Shown here piece by piece: positions 34,820-47,799 of a stretch of DNA of 64,000 bases. The stretch covers positions 82,044,555 to 82,108,554 of the forward strand of contig CM061232.1 of the NCBI GenBank assembly GCA_030844895.1, written 5' to 3'. This DNA comes from Ambrosia x helenae (taxonomy: Eukaryota > Streptophyta > Magnoliopsida > Asterales > Asteraceae). Under the pieces are notes generated by a model. That model did no database searches. It worked only from the letters and a program-made list of their open reading frames with translations, and was not told the DNA's origin. Each line of letters begins with the position of its first letter. The stretch's first letter is position 1. A program made the position numbers and the translations under genes.

Positions 34820-35801
34820 TATTTTGGTCAAAAATTACTTGATAAAAATAATCTTGTATTCCAAATTAGTAAAAGTGAGGTAGAGTGCTAAAACTGTGAA
34901 ATGTGTTAAAAGCTTAGTTATATCTTTAAGATGGTAGTTCAAGATAATTAAGAAACAATAATTTGACAACAATGCTCAGGATGACAAAGAGAAAGGTGAG
35001 GATGGACAGTTATATCATGAGTCAGGATGTAACTGTTTGACACAAAACTATAGTAAGTAAATGTAAATGAAAGAAAGCAAGCAAACAACATTCGATGTAC
35101 GAGGAAAGTCCTTGATCACTTGATGATCGCTGGCACAAAACCTCGGGAGGATTCTAAGCCCCTGCCTTGTTTGTTAATATTAAAATGGTAAAATGCTTAC
35201 AACTTTGGAAGTATGATGAACAAACTACTAAGTTTACAATGTAGTGTTGTATGTGTGTGAGTAGAGAGAGTATCAGGTGTTTTATCAGAAGTAAGCTAGT
35301 TTCAAGTGTGTATCAAGCAAGTGTCCTATTTTGTTCATCATGCCCCTATTTATAGTTCACAACCGAAATAAATAAAAGATCCCATGATATCCGCCTTCTT
35401 TTATGAGCTTGTAGACTATTACAAGTCAGCTTTGAAGAGTGGTTAACCAATATAGACGTTGGCTAACCGTTTCCTTATTTTTCGCCTCTCATTTATCGTT
35501 GGACGGTTACATGTTTGACCTATTCTTTAGCAAAGGTCTTCCTTTAAACGATTAGCTCTTCCATCCTCAGCTTCTTTGACTTGAATAAGACCATATTGCC
35601 GTTAAGGAAGAGTTACAAGTCCTATTATTATTTAATTGTACCTGCAATTACATGACTATAAGATAATTCGTTAGTCTATCCTCAGGATGCAAATAAGACA
35701 AAATACTGTTACATCCTGGACCCTGTTCAGTCCTTCAGTATCTTGAGGATGCTACACAGAAAATATAGGTTAGTTCTATCCTAAAGATTTCACCACCAAC
35801 A
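34820..35801 (-). mobile_element. Element B 5' LTR (982 bp)
   Basis: Pair of 13568-14543. Its inner edge reads TATTTTGG rather than TGTTTTGG, a single change in the terminal dinucleotide. The outer edge CCACCAACA abuts the GCTCC duplication. A TATAAATAGGG box (minus) lies near 35345. Confidence 0.9.
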
Positions 35802-35806
35802 GCTCC

Positions 35807-37284
35807 ATCGGGCAGTTTTTTGGTGTTTCCTCATGTTAGTAAATCTAAAGCCCCTATGGTTGTAGATTATTATATTGTTTGTTTGATTTGTAATTGGAAC
35901 ACTGGCTCAGTAATGGATTCATTTTGTGATCAAATATACTGTTAACACGCTTCCACCATAATTATATATTTTAATGGTGAGTAAATAATATTTTGTTAAA
36001 TATATGTAGAATAGAGATTTCACTATATATTGTGAAGGTTGAACGGTGCATAATTGAGGGACTCCATTCTGACACATCAATGTCACCTCAAAAAGTGTTA
36101 GAATAAAGCCCCTCTAATAACTACGAGGAAATAAAATAAAGCCTCTTAGAATCATTGTACAATCATTTCTTTATTTTTTTATTTTTTTATTTAAATTTAA
36201 CAAAAATTAATAAAAATAAAAATACATCACATTAAAAACAAAAATATATAATATTAAAAACATACATAAGATTGAATAAATCATTTTAGTTTTTTTTTTT
36301 TAATTTTTTTCCATTTTTAAATTTCTATTTATTAAAAGAAAAACATTTATACCCTCACCAAAATCAACCTTTTCCTTCTCCCAAACTATAACATCAATAC
36401 CCCCCTACCTTAACCACCACACCACCACCACATCAACAATCACCACCACTACCACTGTGATACCTGTCGAATTTCCAAGTCAAGATCCGTACACACCTTA
36501 AAACTATGTCATTTTATTTGTGCAACAGAGATTATTACATTAACTATGTTGTCCCGAGTCTAGCAGAGCCCAAACAATTTCATAAATTCGTAACATTTTC
36601 CAACAATGTCCATTTACGCATGCAACACCCGATTAACCCGAAACAATTGGCAACGAACAATCAAGACAATAACACGCTCAACAGAGAGCAATAGAATGTC
36701 CGATTATTACGTACAAACGAAACAAGACTACACGTCACAATATTAAATTCGGAAACTATTCAATTCCACACAAACCGCGAGTATGTATAAGACATTTTAT
36801 GCATATTCGACATATCAATTCATAGACTTTTACCATTGATCAAATTCCAATTAAAAACATATTTAAATATGAGTTATTACACAAGCACAACATATGTATA
36901 AACATTGATTTACACATACAACACTATACATATGTAAATGTTCAAGTCGATTTCTATATATGTGTTGATTTAATGGAGTTCAACAAACATATCATGTATA
37001 CACTTATGCATACACATAATCGGCCATATATATATATATATATATATGCATGTGTATAATCAAAACAAAACAATATCATATGTATACATACACCCATATA
37101 CACAGATATATAAACATGTGTGTGCTGATCAAATTCCAAGGCAATACATATATAGATACATATGATCGATATTATATATATGTGTGTGTAGGTGATTGAA
37201 TCAAATAAACAACATACGTATATATACATATATACAATCGCATACATCCATGAGAGCATGATTGGGACATTTCATCAAACAAAC
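35807..37284. other. AT-rich non-coding stretch
   Basis: No gene recognised. It holds A/T-rich sequence (36170-36360), a CCACCA-rich run (36411-36455) and TA/CA-rich microsatellite-like sequence (36880-37250). TGTGATACCTGTCGAATTTCC at 36455 looks like a possible LTR edge, but no partner was found. Confidence 0.5.
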
Positions 37285-39654
37285 TGAAATGCCCCGAACC
37301 CGGGTGCCTTACAGTCGGGTCTCATTACAGTGTACTATTTAAAACAAATATATCTTTTATAAACCACGCAACGAAATTCAATTAAAACAGTACAGAACAT
37401 TGTGAAATAAATAAATAAAATAATAATTTTTTAACACCATACGAATGCCATTCGCCACAATCACGAGTAATATCATCCGCTAGCCTACAGCATCCAAGAC
37501 TCGAATCACACACCTGCAAAGAAAATCTAACATACATGCAATAGTCAGCTATGCTGAGTGAGTTTTACAGTGTAGTTAAAACATTAAAGTTGCAAAAACA
37601 AAACAACGTATTTTTAACAAAAGCACCTTGGCTTATAAACTCTCCTAAAAACCAATAAGACTCAACATAACCCCAACCCGTTAAGTCATACTACCCTCAA
37701 ACTGGCAATTGCCTAAGTGGAGGTTTCCAAGCACAACGACACATTAACCGAACTCAACCACTTCTACCCATGACACGATTGCCTCTTCTACATTTCCCTT
37801 TGTCATTACAACTGGCAAGTCTAGAAACGACTCACTACTATACAAGAAATCCACAAGTACAATACCACAAAAGGAAACTCGATTAATTCTCATTCACATC
37901 TTGAATACACATTACCCTTTGTAATTAGAACTGACTACTTGTCTAGAAACGACTCACTACTGAACATGAAATCCACTAGTGCAATACCACACAAGGAAAC
38001 TCGATTAATTCTCATTCATATCTTGAGTACACATTACCCACCATGTCGTCTAGCACAAAAACGTGATGCACATAAGGTGGGACCCTATCACGCAATATAA
38101 TTAAGTTACAAAGATGTGACTAAGCCTTGTGACAACCCGTTCATTTAATTCTAAGAATTTAACTAACCATTTTCTCATACTGAACCCATAATCGTATTGC
38201 CATGACAAGAGACTAAACGACTCGAACCTACACATACACTGCGAAGGGTATCTCTAAACCTATAGTCACATTTAACCATCATAGAACCGTCTCATTGGAA
38301 GACGGTCATAAAAACATTTAAGTCGTAAAGCTCTTTAATTTAATCGACATCCTAACATTTTCCGAAAACCATTTAAGCATGTATGATAGCCCTAAAAATA
38401 TATTTAAATAAAAGTAAGGGGATTAGAACTCACCGGTTGCTCGCTTCCGAATCCACAAATTAAACCGCTTCGAACTACGACTCGTCTCGTACGAACCCTG
38501 TAACCAAATAATCTAAGGTCACAATTTATTCGATTAAGTAACTTATAATCTTATCCGTCGAACTCACCACTTCTACTCCCATGCGAACTCTGGACTTTTC
38601 GACATCAAATTCGGATAATCTCGGGCCCATCCAAAACTGTAAACTCAACCCGAGCCCCATGTCTTGAAAAATCCAACAAATCTCTAACACCACCAACTCC
38701 AAAACAAGTTCATAGAATAAAAGTACGCACTCAAATGCAATATGGAACAACCACCACAAAAGCAAACTTCCATGTTTGCCTTCATGTAGTATCATGTCCA
38801 TTCATCAAATTGTTTTTATGCACTTCTTTTTCATCCTTCCAACATCACCATCCTAACACCACACTAACTCACCAAAATCTCACGCAACTAGAGCTAACAT
38901 CTCCATTGTAAAATCGTAACCGTCTACACCACCAAAACAACCGTCATCGTCACCCCGACCAACAAGGCCGTTGCCACTCCAGTCTATCACTTACACAACC
39001 TACTAACTCCGAACACCATATCCTTAAGCTAAAATAAAAACATCGTCGACAATCATCATCACTCTGTGGCCACATCGTCTAAATAAAAACATCGTCGACA
39101 ATCGTCATCACTCCGTAGCCACACCGTCGTACACCATATCCTGCACCCGTCACCAATATTTGCCACAACCATCAGTCTAAACCACAAGAGTAACTACTTG
39201 CAGGTCCATCGACCCTGTCACCACCACCGCAACCCATCACAAATACCACATATACCGTCGCATAACGCCATCAGGACCAAAGGCTATACCGGCGACCACG
39301 ACCTTGGTGTTGTTGTCCCTCTTCGATCCCTTGCTGCGAACGAAGGACGTATGATTGGAGACCACCTTGAACCACCACTGTCGTCATCCTACTCATTTTC
39401 CCACTCGGTCTCTCTATCTCTCTTTGCCGTCAAAACATTCGACCGGATGTGCACTAGGGTTTTTCTCTTTAATGTGTTTTAAATCACTAAATATACATTA
39501 AGGCACCCTAGACTTTCACATAAAAGCAGCTTGTTCGCAAAGTTATTAAATCCTATTTATCAATAATAACATCCGAGTTCCTCTAATTTAACGTCAAGAC
39601 GTCCACTCGTCAAACCCGATTGGACTATTAACCGATAACTTTCAGGATGTTACA
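37285..39654 (-). mobile_element. Element I: 3' LTR of a minus-strand gypsy remnant
   Basis: On the minus strand it begins TGTAACATCCTGAAAG and is preceded by the purine-rich AAGGGGGTAGACT (39655-39670), a Tekay-like polypurine tract/LTR junction. The left end at 37285 (TGAAATGCCCCGAACC on plus) is the best guess; the edge at 36455 is an alternative. The partner LTR is not in the window. Open frames inside are not convincing genes. Confidence 0.5.
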
Positions 39655-41399
39655 AGTCTACCCCCTTAAAGGAGGATTCGTCCCCGAATCCTGTACATCT
39701 AACACAATACACATTCACCATAGAGACTCGCATTCCTGCGCAAAATCCGATCACCATCAGATCACCACTATCGTTGCATTTACTCCATGGATAAACCTAT
39801 ACCAAAGAAGGTCGCATAATATCATCCATAGCTGCTTCAAATTTCCAAGGTTAAAACCTCAAGTTCTCATAATCGCATTTTGGTTCAACATTCATTGCAT
39901 AAAATTCTTCGTGATCACTACCAATTGCTCGCGCAGAGACCTTCATAAGGAGGTACTAATTTGCAAGCAATTGCACAATGAGCACATATACTTCCCCGTC
40001 TGACAACGTCTACTTCACCGCACCCGCGGTTACTTTGATAACACCATTCATACCATCGCAGACGATCCCACATAAATCACCACTAACAATCCAGCAAGAG
40101 TTGCCAAACTCCATTTGCCACTTCAAACCATAACACAGAAGAGCTCCATGCATTCGCAACCAACATTGTAGCCACTAGGGTTAGACGAAGATTAGAAAAC
40201 CCGCGGTCTCCTTGCAAACATCTACCACTTAGTGCGCTCCTGATACATCAACCACTGAGGATTTCTTTTGCAAAACTCATCTTACTTCCACTACTAAGAA
40301 CTTCTTGCGCTTACGCACTATTCTTCTTATTTCTTCTAACGCGATCACACCGCCACATATGGCACATGAGCTTTAGAAGCCTGCGCAAGGCCTTCCAGAA
40401 ACCCAATATGAGCGCAATAGCCATTATCAGCATCGTTGCAACGTTTGAACACAAGGTTCAACATACATCTTTATGTTCCTGCTGGAGTTGAGCTTCTAAC
40501 TCTCACCTTTAGCATTAATCAACGTATCTCTAACCAACTATCTCAATTCCTTCAGGCATTTGGACGCGCGCCAACAAGATCACTACACGAAGACTCACGT
40601 CACAGACTACTGCGCAAATACTCGGCGCTGGTCCAACCAGTTTGCACAAGGGTCCTTTCCGCACTTCGCAGTGCTACTCTAATAATTCATAACCTAGGCA
40701 ATACACATACGCATCGCGTAAAGGCACATCACCCAAAACGTAAAGCAAGCGCTAAGACACCTTGCACCCTGTTTATAGACAACCACGTACTAAAACATTA
40801 CTCGCGTGGTACCCGCGCCATAGAGGGCATCACAAAAAAATCTTGCCTCGGACATTCTCGACATTCTCATCCATATGGGCATCGAACACTTAATCACATC
40901 CAAGAGTTGAGCGTATTGGTCCTGCCATTGGTTCTTCAACCCTCGAACTTCAAGGAGTAACAAAACTGGCGCGTCACTAAAATCGACTGACGATATAAAG
41001 CCACCTCTTTCCAAGGAGCGAAGAGCTCCAGGAGCTCGCGTAAACTTCCTTCGGGTCTAGCAACGTAAATACTTCACTAATCTCAGAACTAACGCATAAC
41101 CTGATGTAATTTCTTCCACGTAGGAACATATGCTACAGTCTGCACCATCATTGAGTTTGGACGTGAACATCTCGTCGATCTGCTTCCTGCGAGGTACTCT
41201 TCATTTACGCTAAGGACGTGCGCCGACAATGTCCTTTTGCTCAAACCGCTCCGTCACCAGACGTCACGCCAAATCATCATCGAACACTGGAACACTTAGC
41301 GCCAATGCGCCACCAACATGCTTACTTTTATATTCACTTGCGCAAGCATCATGCATGTTACATCTTGACAACATGCGCACACGTTTTTCAAAGGCATAA
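39655..41399 (-). mobile_element. Internal 3' region of element I (unrecognised)
   Basis: Sequence upstream of the polypurine tract of I on the minus strand, including GGATTCGGGGACGAATCC, a motif common just before Tekay-like 3' LTRs. I could not recognise pol domains in either strand. The longest plus frame (40436-40960) has no family resemblance and unusually high Ser/His/Arg content. The region is cut at 41400 by element D. Confidence 0.4.
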
Positions 41400-42368
41400 T
41401 GTTGGTGGTGAAAATCCTCAGGATGATATTACCTCTCATCCCTGGTGTAGTATACTCAGGATGCTAAAGGAGCCAGCTGATTTCAGGATGTAGCAATGTT
41501 TCAACATGTGTGCATCCTGAGGATGGACTAACGAATTACCTTTTTTATATATAATTGCAGGTACAACTATGTTATAATATGGATACGAAAGCACATTCCA
41601 ACATCTATGTTATAACGTTCGGTCAAAGGAGTCAAAGATCGAAGAATAACTTATATCAACCAAAGGCAATGATTCAAGATGAAGTCAAAGATGTAACCGT
41701 CATTCATTAAATACCGGCGAAGAATATGGAAACAGCTGAAGCAACGACTATATTCAGTTGAAACAATTCCAACATTCACCTGAATATAATGAAGAAGCTT
41801 AACTACATAGCGGATATTGTAGGATACTTTATTTACTTTCTTGTACTATATAAATGGGAATGATGGACGAGATAGGACACATTACTTTCACTATAGCTAC
41901 ACACACTGTCTCAACTACTGAGAACACTCACGAATTATTGTAATACTAGATTACTCGTCCACTCATTCATCCAATGTTGTAACCCATTTTACCATTTTAA
42001 TATTAACAAACAAGGCAGGGGCCTAGTCTCCTCCTGAGGTTTTATGCCGGCGATCTATAATTGATCAAGGGCTTTCCTCGTACATCGAGTGTCGTTTCCT
42101 TACAGCATTTTACTTACACTTGCTTCGTTTTAATTACATTTGCTTATCTCAGCTTAATTCACATTTTTGTCTGATAGTTACATCCTCAGGATACAACTGT
42201 CCATCGTCAATTTTCACGTCATCATCCCGAGCATAGTTGTCAAATAATAGCATATTTATATTAACAAGTCACTATAGTTGTCACATAGTTGTCAAACTAG
42301 CACTCTACCTCACTTTAACTAATTTGGAAAACAAGATTATTTTTAGTAGATAATTTTTTACCAAAACA
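41400..42368 (+). mobile_element. Element D 5' LTR (969 bp)
   Basis: TGTTGGTGGTGAAAATCCTCAGG to TTTTTTACCAAAACA, followed at once by the primer site. A TATA box (CTATATAAATGGG) lies near 41850. Colinear with the LTRs of B and C but clearly diverged. Confidence 0.9.
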
Positions 42369-42371
42369 ATT

Positions 42372-42390
42372 TGGCGCCCACCGTGGGGCA
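42372..42390 (+). other. Primer binding site of element D
   Basis: TGGCGCCCACCGTGGGGCA, three bases after the LTR. This is the cleanest version of this family's primer site in the window. Confidence 0.85.
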
Positions 42391-42474
42391 AGTGGTGTTA
42401 TTTTAACAAAAAACTTTGTTAAAACCTTTTTTTCCAAAACAACTTACTTTACAGAATTTTTATAACTATCTCAT

Positions 42475-44636
42475 CCTCACAAAAATTTGTTTCCTCAACC
42501 ATGCCATCCATAACCTCTGCCAAAAATACTACATTGCCACATCCACCTACATTTCCAAGATGTTCTACTTCTCAAATCCCACATAGACCATCAATAGGAA
42601 CATCTGGATCTACTCCTCATGTTTTTGTTTCAAATGATGAACTCCTTTCTATGTTTGCATTGATGAAAGACTCGATACATCAACAACAAGACACAAACTA
42701 GATGTTGATAACAGAGATACAAGCTCTCAAGTCATCCTCAAGAAGGCCAAGTGAAGACATGGGGACACCATTGCAGCCTAGAGCATTAGATTTCAATTCT
42801 AGCATCTCTGGAGGGGTACATCAAGGAGATTTTATCCCCATGAGCACTGGATTTTCTGCTCCTGAAACAATTACTACACCCAGGATGACAACCACTAGGG
42901 ATCCAGGATTACACCTGTGCCATCCCAAGGATATAACAAGAACGGTAACAATTTAAGTTCTAGTACTTATACCGCTATTGATGTTGCTTCTTTGCAGGAT
43001 ACAGGTATAAGTCCACAACTAGCAAGGGAGCTACAAAAAATCAAATATATGGTGTCATGCGTACCAGGGATAGTACAACCTATCCCCAAAGTATCCTCAG
43101 CATCTCATAGGGTGTCTCGGTTTGCACCTCCTATATGTGATGCAGAGATCCCTAAACGGTTTCAAACTCCTAGCATGAAGCTATATGATGGATCTACAGA
43201 TCCTGAGGAGCATGTAGCTCAATATAGAGAAAGGATGGAGATAATTCGAATTCCTACAAACCTGAAGGAAGCATGTCTATGCAAGGGATTTGGTCCAACT
43301 CTCACCGGTCCAGCCTTGAAATGGCTCCTAAGTGTTCCTCCATACTCAATTACTTATTTTGCACACTGGATTAATATGTTTAATAATCAGTTTTCTTGCA
43401 GTCGAACATTCAAGCATTTGACAAGTGACATATACAGGGTAACTCAACCATAGGGGGAATCACTAAGAGAATACATTACGAGGTTTGGAAAAGAAGCACT
43501 CGACATCCCGAACCTGGATGTCACAATGGCGGTACATGCATTCAAGATGGGGCTGCAAAGAGATTTACAATTCTACCAAGAATTGGTGATGAATCCTTGT
43601 AGAAACTTGGATGAAGTCAGAAATAGGGCTCTAAGGTTCATCCGACTTGAGGATGATTAGAAAATTCAAGAAAGGATGGAATCATCCTCAAGATATAACC
43701 ATCCTAATCGAAAATCCACTCCCACATATAAGCCGAATGGGCATAAACCGTATGCTAGGTCTGACAACAAAAAGGTCAATGTGGTAGAGGATGACGATGA
43801 GGATGAATTTCCTAAATTATCAGATTACTGTTTTTCTGTGGATATTACAGGTTTAATGTATGCCATGAAGGACCTTGGGGATAAAGCAAGGTTGCATAAA
43901 AAGGATAACAAAGCTGCTAGGAAAGACAAATCGAAGTGGTGTGCCTTTCACGAATACTTGGGCCACATCACCGAAGATTGTATTGCTTTAAGGAATGAGA
44001 TTGCATATCTTCTTAGCAAGGGTCACCTCAAAGATCTTCTAGGCAAAAAGAAGTCGAGAGTTCAGGATGGAACCATCCCAGAAAGAGCAGCATCCCCACC
44101 TAAGGATGCTGGTATTATTAACTTCATTTCAGGAGGCTCAGATATTTATGGAACCTCATATTTAGCTGCTAAAAGGCATGCCAGAGAAACTAAATCAGAA
44201 AGAGGAGAGAGACCCACAAGAACAACTATCCTGATGACCTCCAAAGTGATCAGCTTTGAAGAAGAAGACAGAGAAAATATCCTTGACCCTCATTATGATG
44301 GTTTGGTAATAACTTTATATATTGCTAATCACTTTGTTCGCAGGATCCTTGTAGATGGTGGAAGCTCAGTGAACATAATCCAACTAGAAGCTTTGAGAAG
44401 AATGAATATCCCGGAGTCTGAAATAGTTTCCAGATCTTCAGTCTTAGTACGCTTCAGTGGAGAAACTAAGAGTACAGTAGGGGACATCAAGTACCCGTAT
44501 ATGTAGACAGAGTGAATTGTATCCAAAGATTTTGTGTGATAGATTCCCTATCCTGCTATAATGTCATCTTGGGGAGACCCTGGATACATGACATGAAGGC
44601 AGTTACTTCAACATATCACCAGTGTATAAAGATACC
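42475..44636 (+). pseudogene. Element D gag-protease (truncated)
   Basis: Colinear with C gag, but the start ATG is changed to ATC. Visible lesions: TAG at 42699-42701 (Trp in C), a one-base loss near 42905, TAG at 43451-43453 (Gln in B and C), TAG near 43660, and a shift near 44500. The Gag core and the finger WCAFHEYLGHITEDC (near 43940) are readable. The protease RRILVDGGSSVNIIQ (near 44341) is followed by CYNVILGRPWIHDMK. The reading ends at the junction with the E array. Confidence 0.87.
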
Positions 44637-46967
44637 TGTAACACCCCAATCGATGGTGGAAACATCGGGATGTCACGTATTGATGATTATTCAGTAGCTC
44701 ATGGTAAATAATAAATTTCAATAATTGCTTTAAATACATTACATACAATTGTTCTACAAGAATTTGTACATCAAAATGAAAAATACTAGATACACATCTT
44801 CAAGCATCAACTCTAATCATCAAGCAAGCTATAACCTGAAACATGTTAAGTTTGAAAATATTTTGGGTCAACAAAAGTTGGTGAGAATTACATAGGTTTT
44901 GATAATCGAATAAAACTTGTACAATTTAAGTGTCATGGCAAGTCTAGTCCATATGTGAAAACATACTAGAAGTAAATCGAGTGCATAATCAACCCTTGTG
45001 ACTGTTATATTGTGGTACATCCCATACGCTCATGGTTCACTCGATTATGTTATGTGATAACAATCACCCACGCTACCTTTGTAGGAGGCACGTATCCGGG
45101 TGGGATTGTCAGTCCAATAGATCTATCATTGTATACCGTCGGCTGATCAATGTTAATGATTATGCTAGAATTGTGCTTACCCTAGTCATGTTCAAGACAT
45201 AATGCAACATAGAAAAACACATAGACACTTTGATGATTGAATTGCATATAGAATGTTGTAACATGTTTCACCCCAAAAACGGTGATAAATAGAAAAGGGG
45301 CAATGTAAAACTCACCTTGATTGTGATGGTGAACTTGCAAGGAACTGACGAGAATCAAAGAATTTTTGCTTTAACCTATATTTTCATTATTAAAAATTAA
45401 GAAAACTAATTCGGCTATATGAGTCGTTGACACGTAATAGATTTTCCAGCGACAGCGACCATTATGATGATTGTATAGTTACTCATAGTTGTATATTTTA
45501 TGTATTCATTCTAAAAAAAATAAGAAGCTTAGAAGTATGGATTTAATTAAATAAAAAAACACTCAGATTTTATAATGTTTCATAACCTTTAAATTACTAC
45601 GTAGACTCTTAACTTACTTTATATAAATACTACACCACTGTATTATTTCCATAATTATTCAAAGCCATATATCTAAGTTATATAATTATTATAAAAATCA
45701 CAAGGTTACATTATCATAATCATACGACTTATTTTATCATTAGAAACCACCGCCCACTTAGGTATAAAATTGCTTTTAGGAGCCATTCCCATGGACTCAT
45801 CTCCTTCGATTAGAAATCTTGGCAAGGAAAACGGTCTATTTATATGCATGATCCAGTAAAAGTCTAAGAGGTTTCTTATTAATTTTGACCAAACAAAAGG
45901 CAAGAACTATGCTAAAGTCGTGTTCAAATAAACCAAATCGCAATGAATATAATAGGTTTGTAGTCGCTGGAAATCCACAAGATGTAACTAATTTTCTTTT
46001 TCAAATCTAAAGATGGATTGTTTTGCTAACCTGAATAAGATGTCGGGCTAAATAGTGATCGGAAGCTGTTTGTGGCAACGAGAAAGAAACGTGTCAGTAA
46101 ACGACGACAACTAGTCCATGGCGGCACGTCTAGACGTGATGATGAACTGTGGAAGTGAGCTAAACCTTGGTGGGAAGTGGTTGCAGCGGTTGTTACCAAT
46201 GGTGGCGAACAAAGATGTGGTGGAGGTGAAAGAACGGCTGTGCGATAATGTTGGCCAATGTGATATGATTACGGTTGTAGGTAAGGGGTGGTTGTGCAAG
46301 AACTTGGAATAACAAATCGCAAGTTCGATATTGGTGGGTGGAATGGGTGTTCGTATGCCGTTTAAATGAGTCTGGACCTAATGTTTATAGGTGTCGAAGT
46401 CAAACATGAACTTTTGGTTACCATAAGTTTTGGCGACAATCTTTGCAATGATTCATGAGTTTAGCAAGGTTCATGGAAAGGTTGTTTTGTGTAGTCAAAA
46501 TTAATAAATGGGTTCCAATAACATCCATATTTAAACTTCAAGTTTAATTGTATAATTAAGTCATATAGTTTCTTTTTTTTTTTTACTAGCAAGAGGAACA
46601 ACAACTTGGAGGTTTAAGAATCTCCATGAGAAAGATGATGACTTATGTTTTGTCATGTTGTTGTAATTTTTTTTTTCTTTAAAAAAAAATGTTGAATTAT
46701 TGGTGGACTTTGCTTTTGGATTGTGATTGACACCCTGCATTTGTTTAGCATGAACGCTTGTATTTTATTATCGTTATTTGTTTATTGATAATCATTAAAT
46801 CATTAAATCATAATATAGTAAATGAGAATGGTCGGTATGTGTCACTAATAATTAAACGGTTGTACGATGCATTATACATTTGGGATCCAACAAAATAAAA
46901 CGATTATTTTGTTACTCTAAAGTCCTAATTTTTTTTAACATTATTATTATTATCACTATTATTATTA

Positions 46968-47005
<38 letters not shown>

Positions 47006-47022
47006 GTTGTTGTTGTTATTAT

Positions 47023-47067
<45 letters not shown>

Positions 47068-47167
47068 TTGTGAGTTTGAAAAAAAATAAGGGCTTAGGCA
47101 CATGTGTAAAAATGTAAAAATAAGGGCTTTTACGTCTAAAAGTTTGGAAAATTTTTGCGATGTTACA
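44637..47167 (-). mobile_element. Left LTR of array E (2531 bp)
   Basis: Plus-strand edges TGTAACACCCCAA and GCGATGTTACA, followed by GTCTCCCCTAC (polypurine tract on minus). The first 679 bases (44637-45315) match the right LTR 52489-53167 with only about eight differences. The remainder is unrelated to that LTR. The right part holds (TTA)n and (AC)n(AT)n microsatellites at 46938-47066. Confidence 0.82.
46938..47066. repeat. (TTA)n - (AC)n - (AT)n compound microsatellite
   Basis: Repeated at 49855-49983 in the second duplication unit with slightly different unit counts. Ile-rich and Asn-rich frames covering it are artefacts. Confidence 0.95.
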
Positions 47168-47565
47168 GTCTCCCCTACTTTTGGAAACTTCGTCCCGAAG
47201 TTTATTGAAAACACAGGATTAAAGGTGATTGGGTAGAAATTAGGTCTGGGAAATTTTAGTGTTAAAGCTCGACATGAATAGGATAGTCTGTTTCGAATAG
47301 TTTGGGTAAGAGGTTTGTTATTTGTGAGGTTTAAGGGTAGGATTAGGCGTGTCTTGAAATCGCATGGAGAATAAGGATCTAAACTTAAGTTTTAGGAATA
47401 CTGTCAGAAATGCATAAGTTGACGGACTATAGAAGGACTAAATGAACTACCAGGTAACTAGAGTTTATGATTGGTCAACTACCGAAAACCTTGATAGAAT
47501 TTCACACTACCTTAACGTACCTGTAAATTCATGATTACGTTCCGGACCACAATCACCAATTTACC

Positions 47566-47754
47566 TTACATTAGGGTTTTGTGTCTTTCTATGACCCTAC
47601 CGATTGTTGAGCAGGTTTGATAGCCTCCACCAGTCGTTGAGCAGGTTGTAGGGCCTCTACCGACTGTTGGAAAGACATGATGACCTCTACCAATCGTTGA
47701 GTAGGTTATTTGGTAGCCAACTAACTGTTGTACAAGTAAGTAAGTATATAGCAA
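47566..47754 (-). CDS. Small decapeptide-repeat frame downstream of gag 1
   Basis: A 62-codon frame just after gag on the same strand. It encodes four to five imperfect 10-residue repeats (STIGRGHHVF, PTVGRGPTTC, STTGGGYQTC) because the DNA is a 30-base tandem repeat. Identical in unit 2 (50485-50673). In the diverged third copy (about 55130-55280) the repeat frame and its stop are also open, although the ATG is not. Whether it is translated is unknown; it may be only a minisatellite. Confidence 0.3.
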   Translation of the reverse strand: MLYTYLLVQQLVGYQITYSTIGRGHHVFPTVGRGPTTCSTTGGGYQTCSTIGRVIERHKTLM

Positions 47755-47799
47755 TTAGTTCACATTCAAACAAGCATGTATCCAAGTGTTATGATAATA

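Larger units (their letters stand above)
13568..35801 (-). mobile_element. Element B: Ty3/gypsy Tat/Retand-like element (interrupted)
   Basis: A minus-strand element with 0.98 kb LTRs at 13568-14543 (3') and 34820-35801 (5'), flanked by GCTCC duplications (13563-13567 and 35802-35806). From 5' to 3' on its own strand: LTR, degenerate primer site, gag (34724-32752), protease interrupted by element C (21399-32746), RT/RNase H/second RNase H/integrase (about 21393-17786), a repeat-bearing spacer, an oppositely oriented spliced gene (14824-16545), polypurine tract, LTR. A second, archaeal-type RNase H and the antisense gene fit the Tat lineage. All reading frames are broken. Confidence 0.92.
41400..44636 (+). 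mobile_element. Element D: 5' part of a Tat/Retand-like element
   Basis: Third member of the B/C family: 5' LTR (41400-42368), intact-looking primer site, gag and protease. It stops at 44636 inside the protease/RT linker, where the LTR of the E array begins. No continuation of D was found right of the array. The rest was lost, probably when the array or its flank was deleted. Confidence 0.88.

Noticed and set aside
38526..38801. 91-codon minus-strand frame
   Set aside because: Lies within a probable LTR and has no recognisable homology.
40436..40960. 174-codon plus-strand frame as a host gene
   Set aside because: No domain or signal recognised, sits inside a gypsy remnant next to its LTR, and no start context or intron structure supports it.
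46118..46312. 64-codon frame in the left LTR of the array
   Set aside because: Inside LTR U3, with an equally long antisense frame and no resemblance to known proteins.
46880..47214. Ile-rich and Asn-rich frames on both strands (also at 49793-50133)
   Set aside because: Encoded by the TTA/CA/TA microsatellite.
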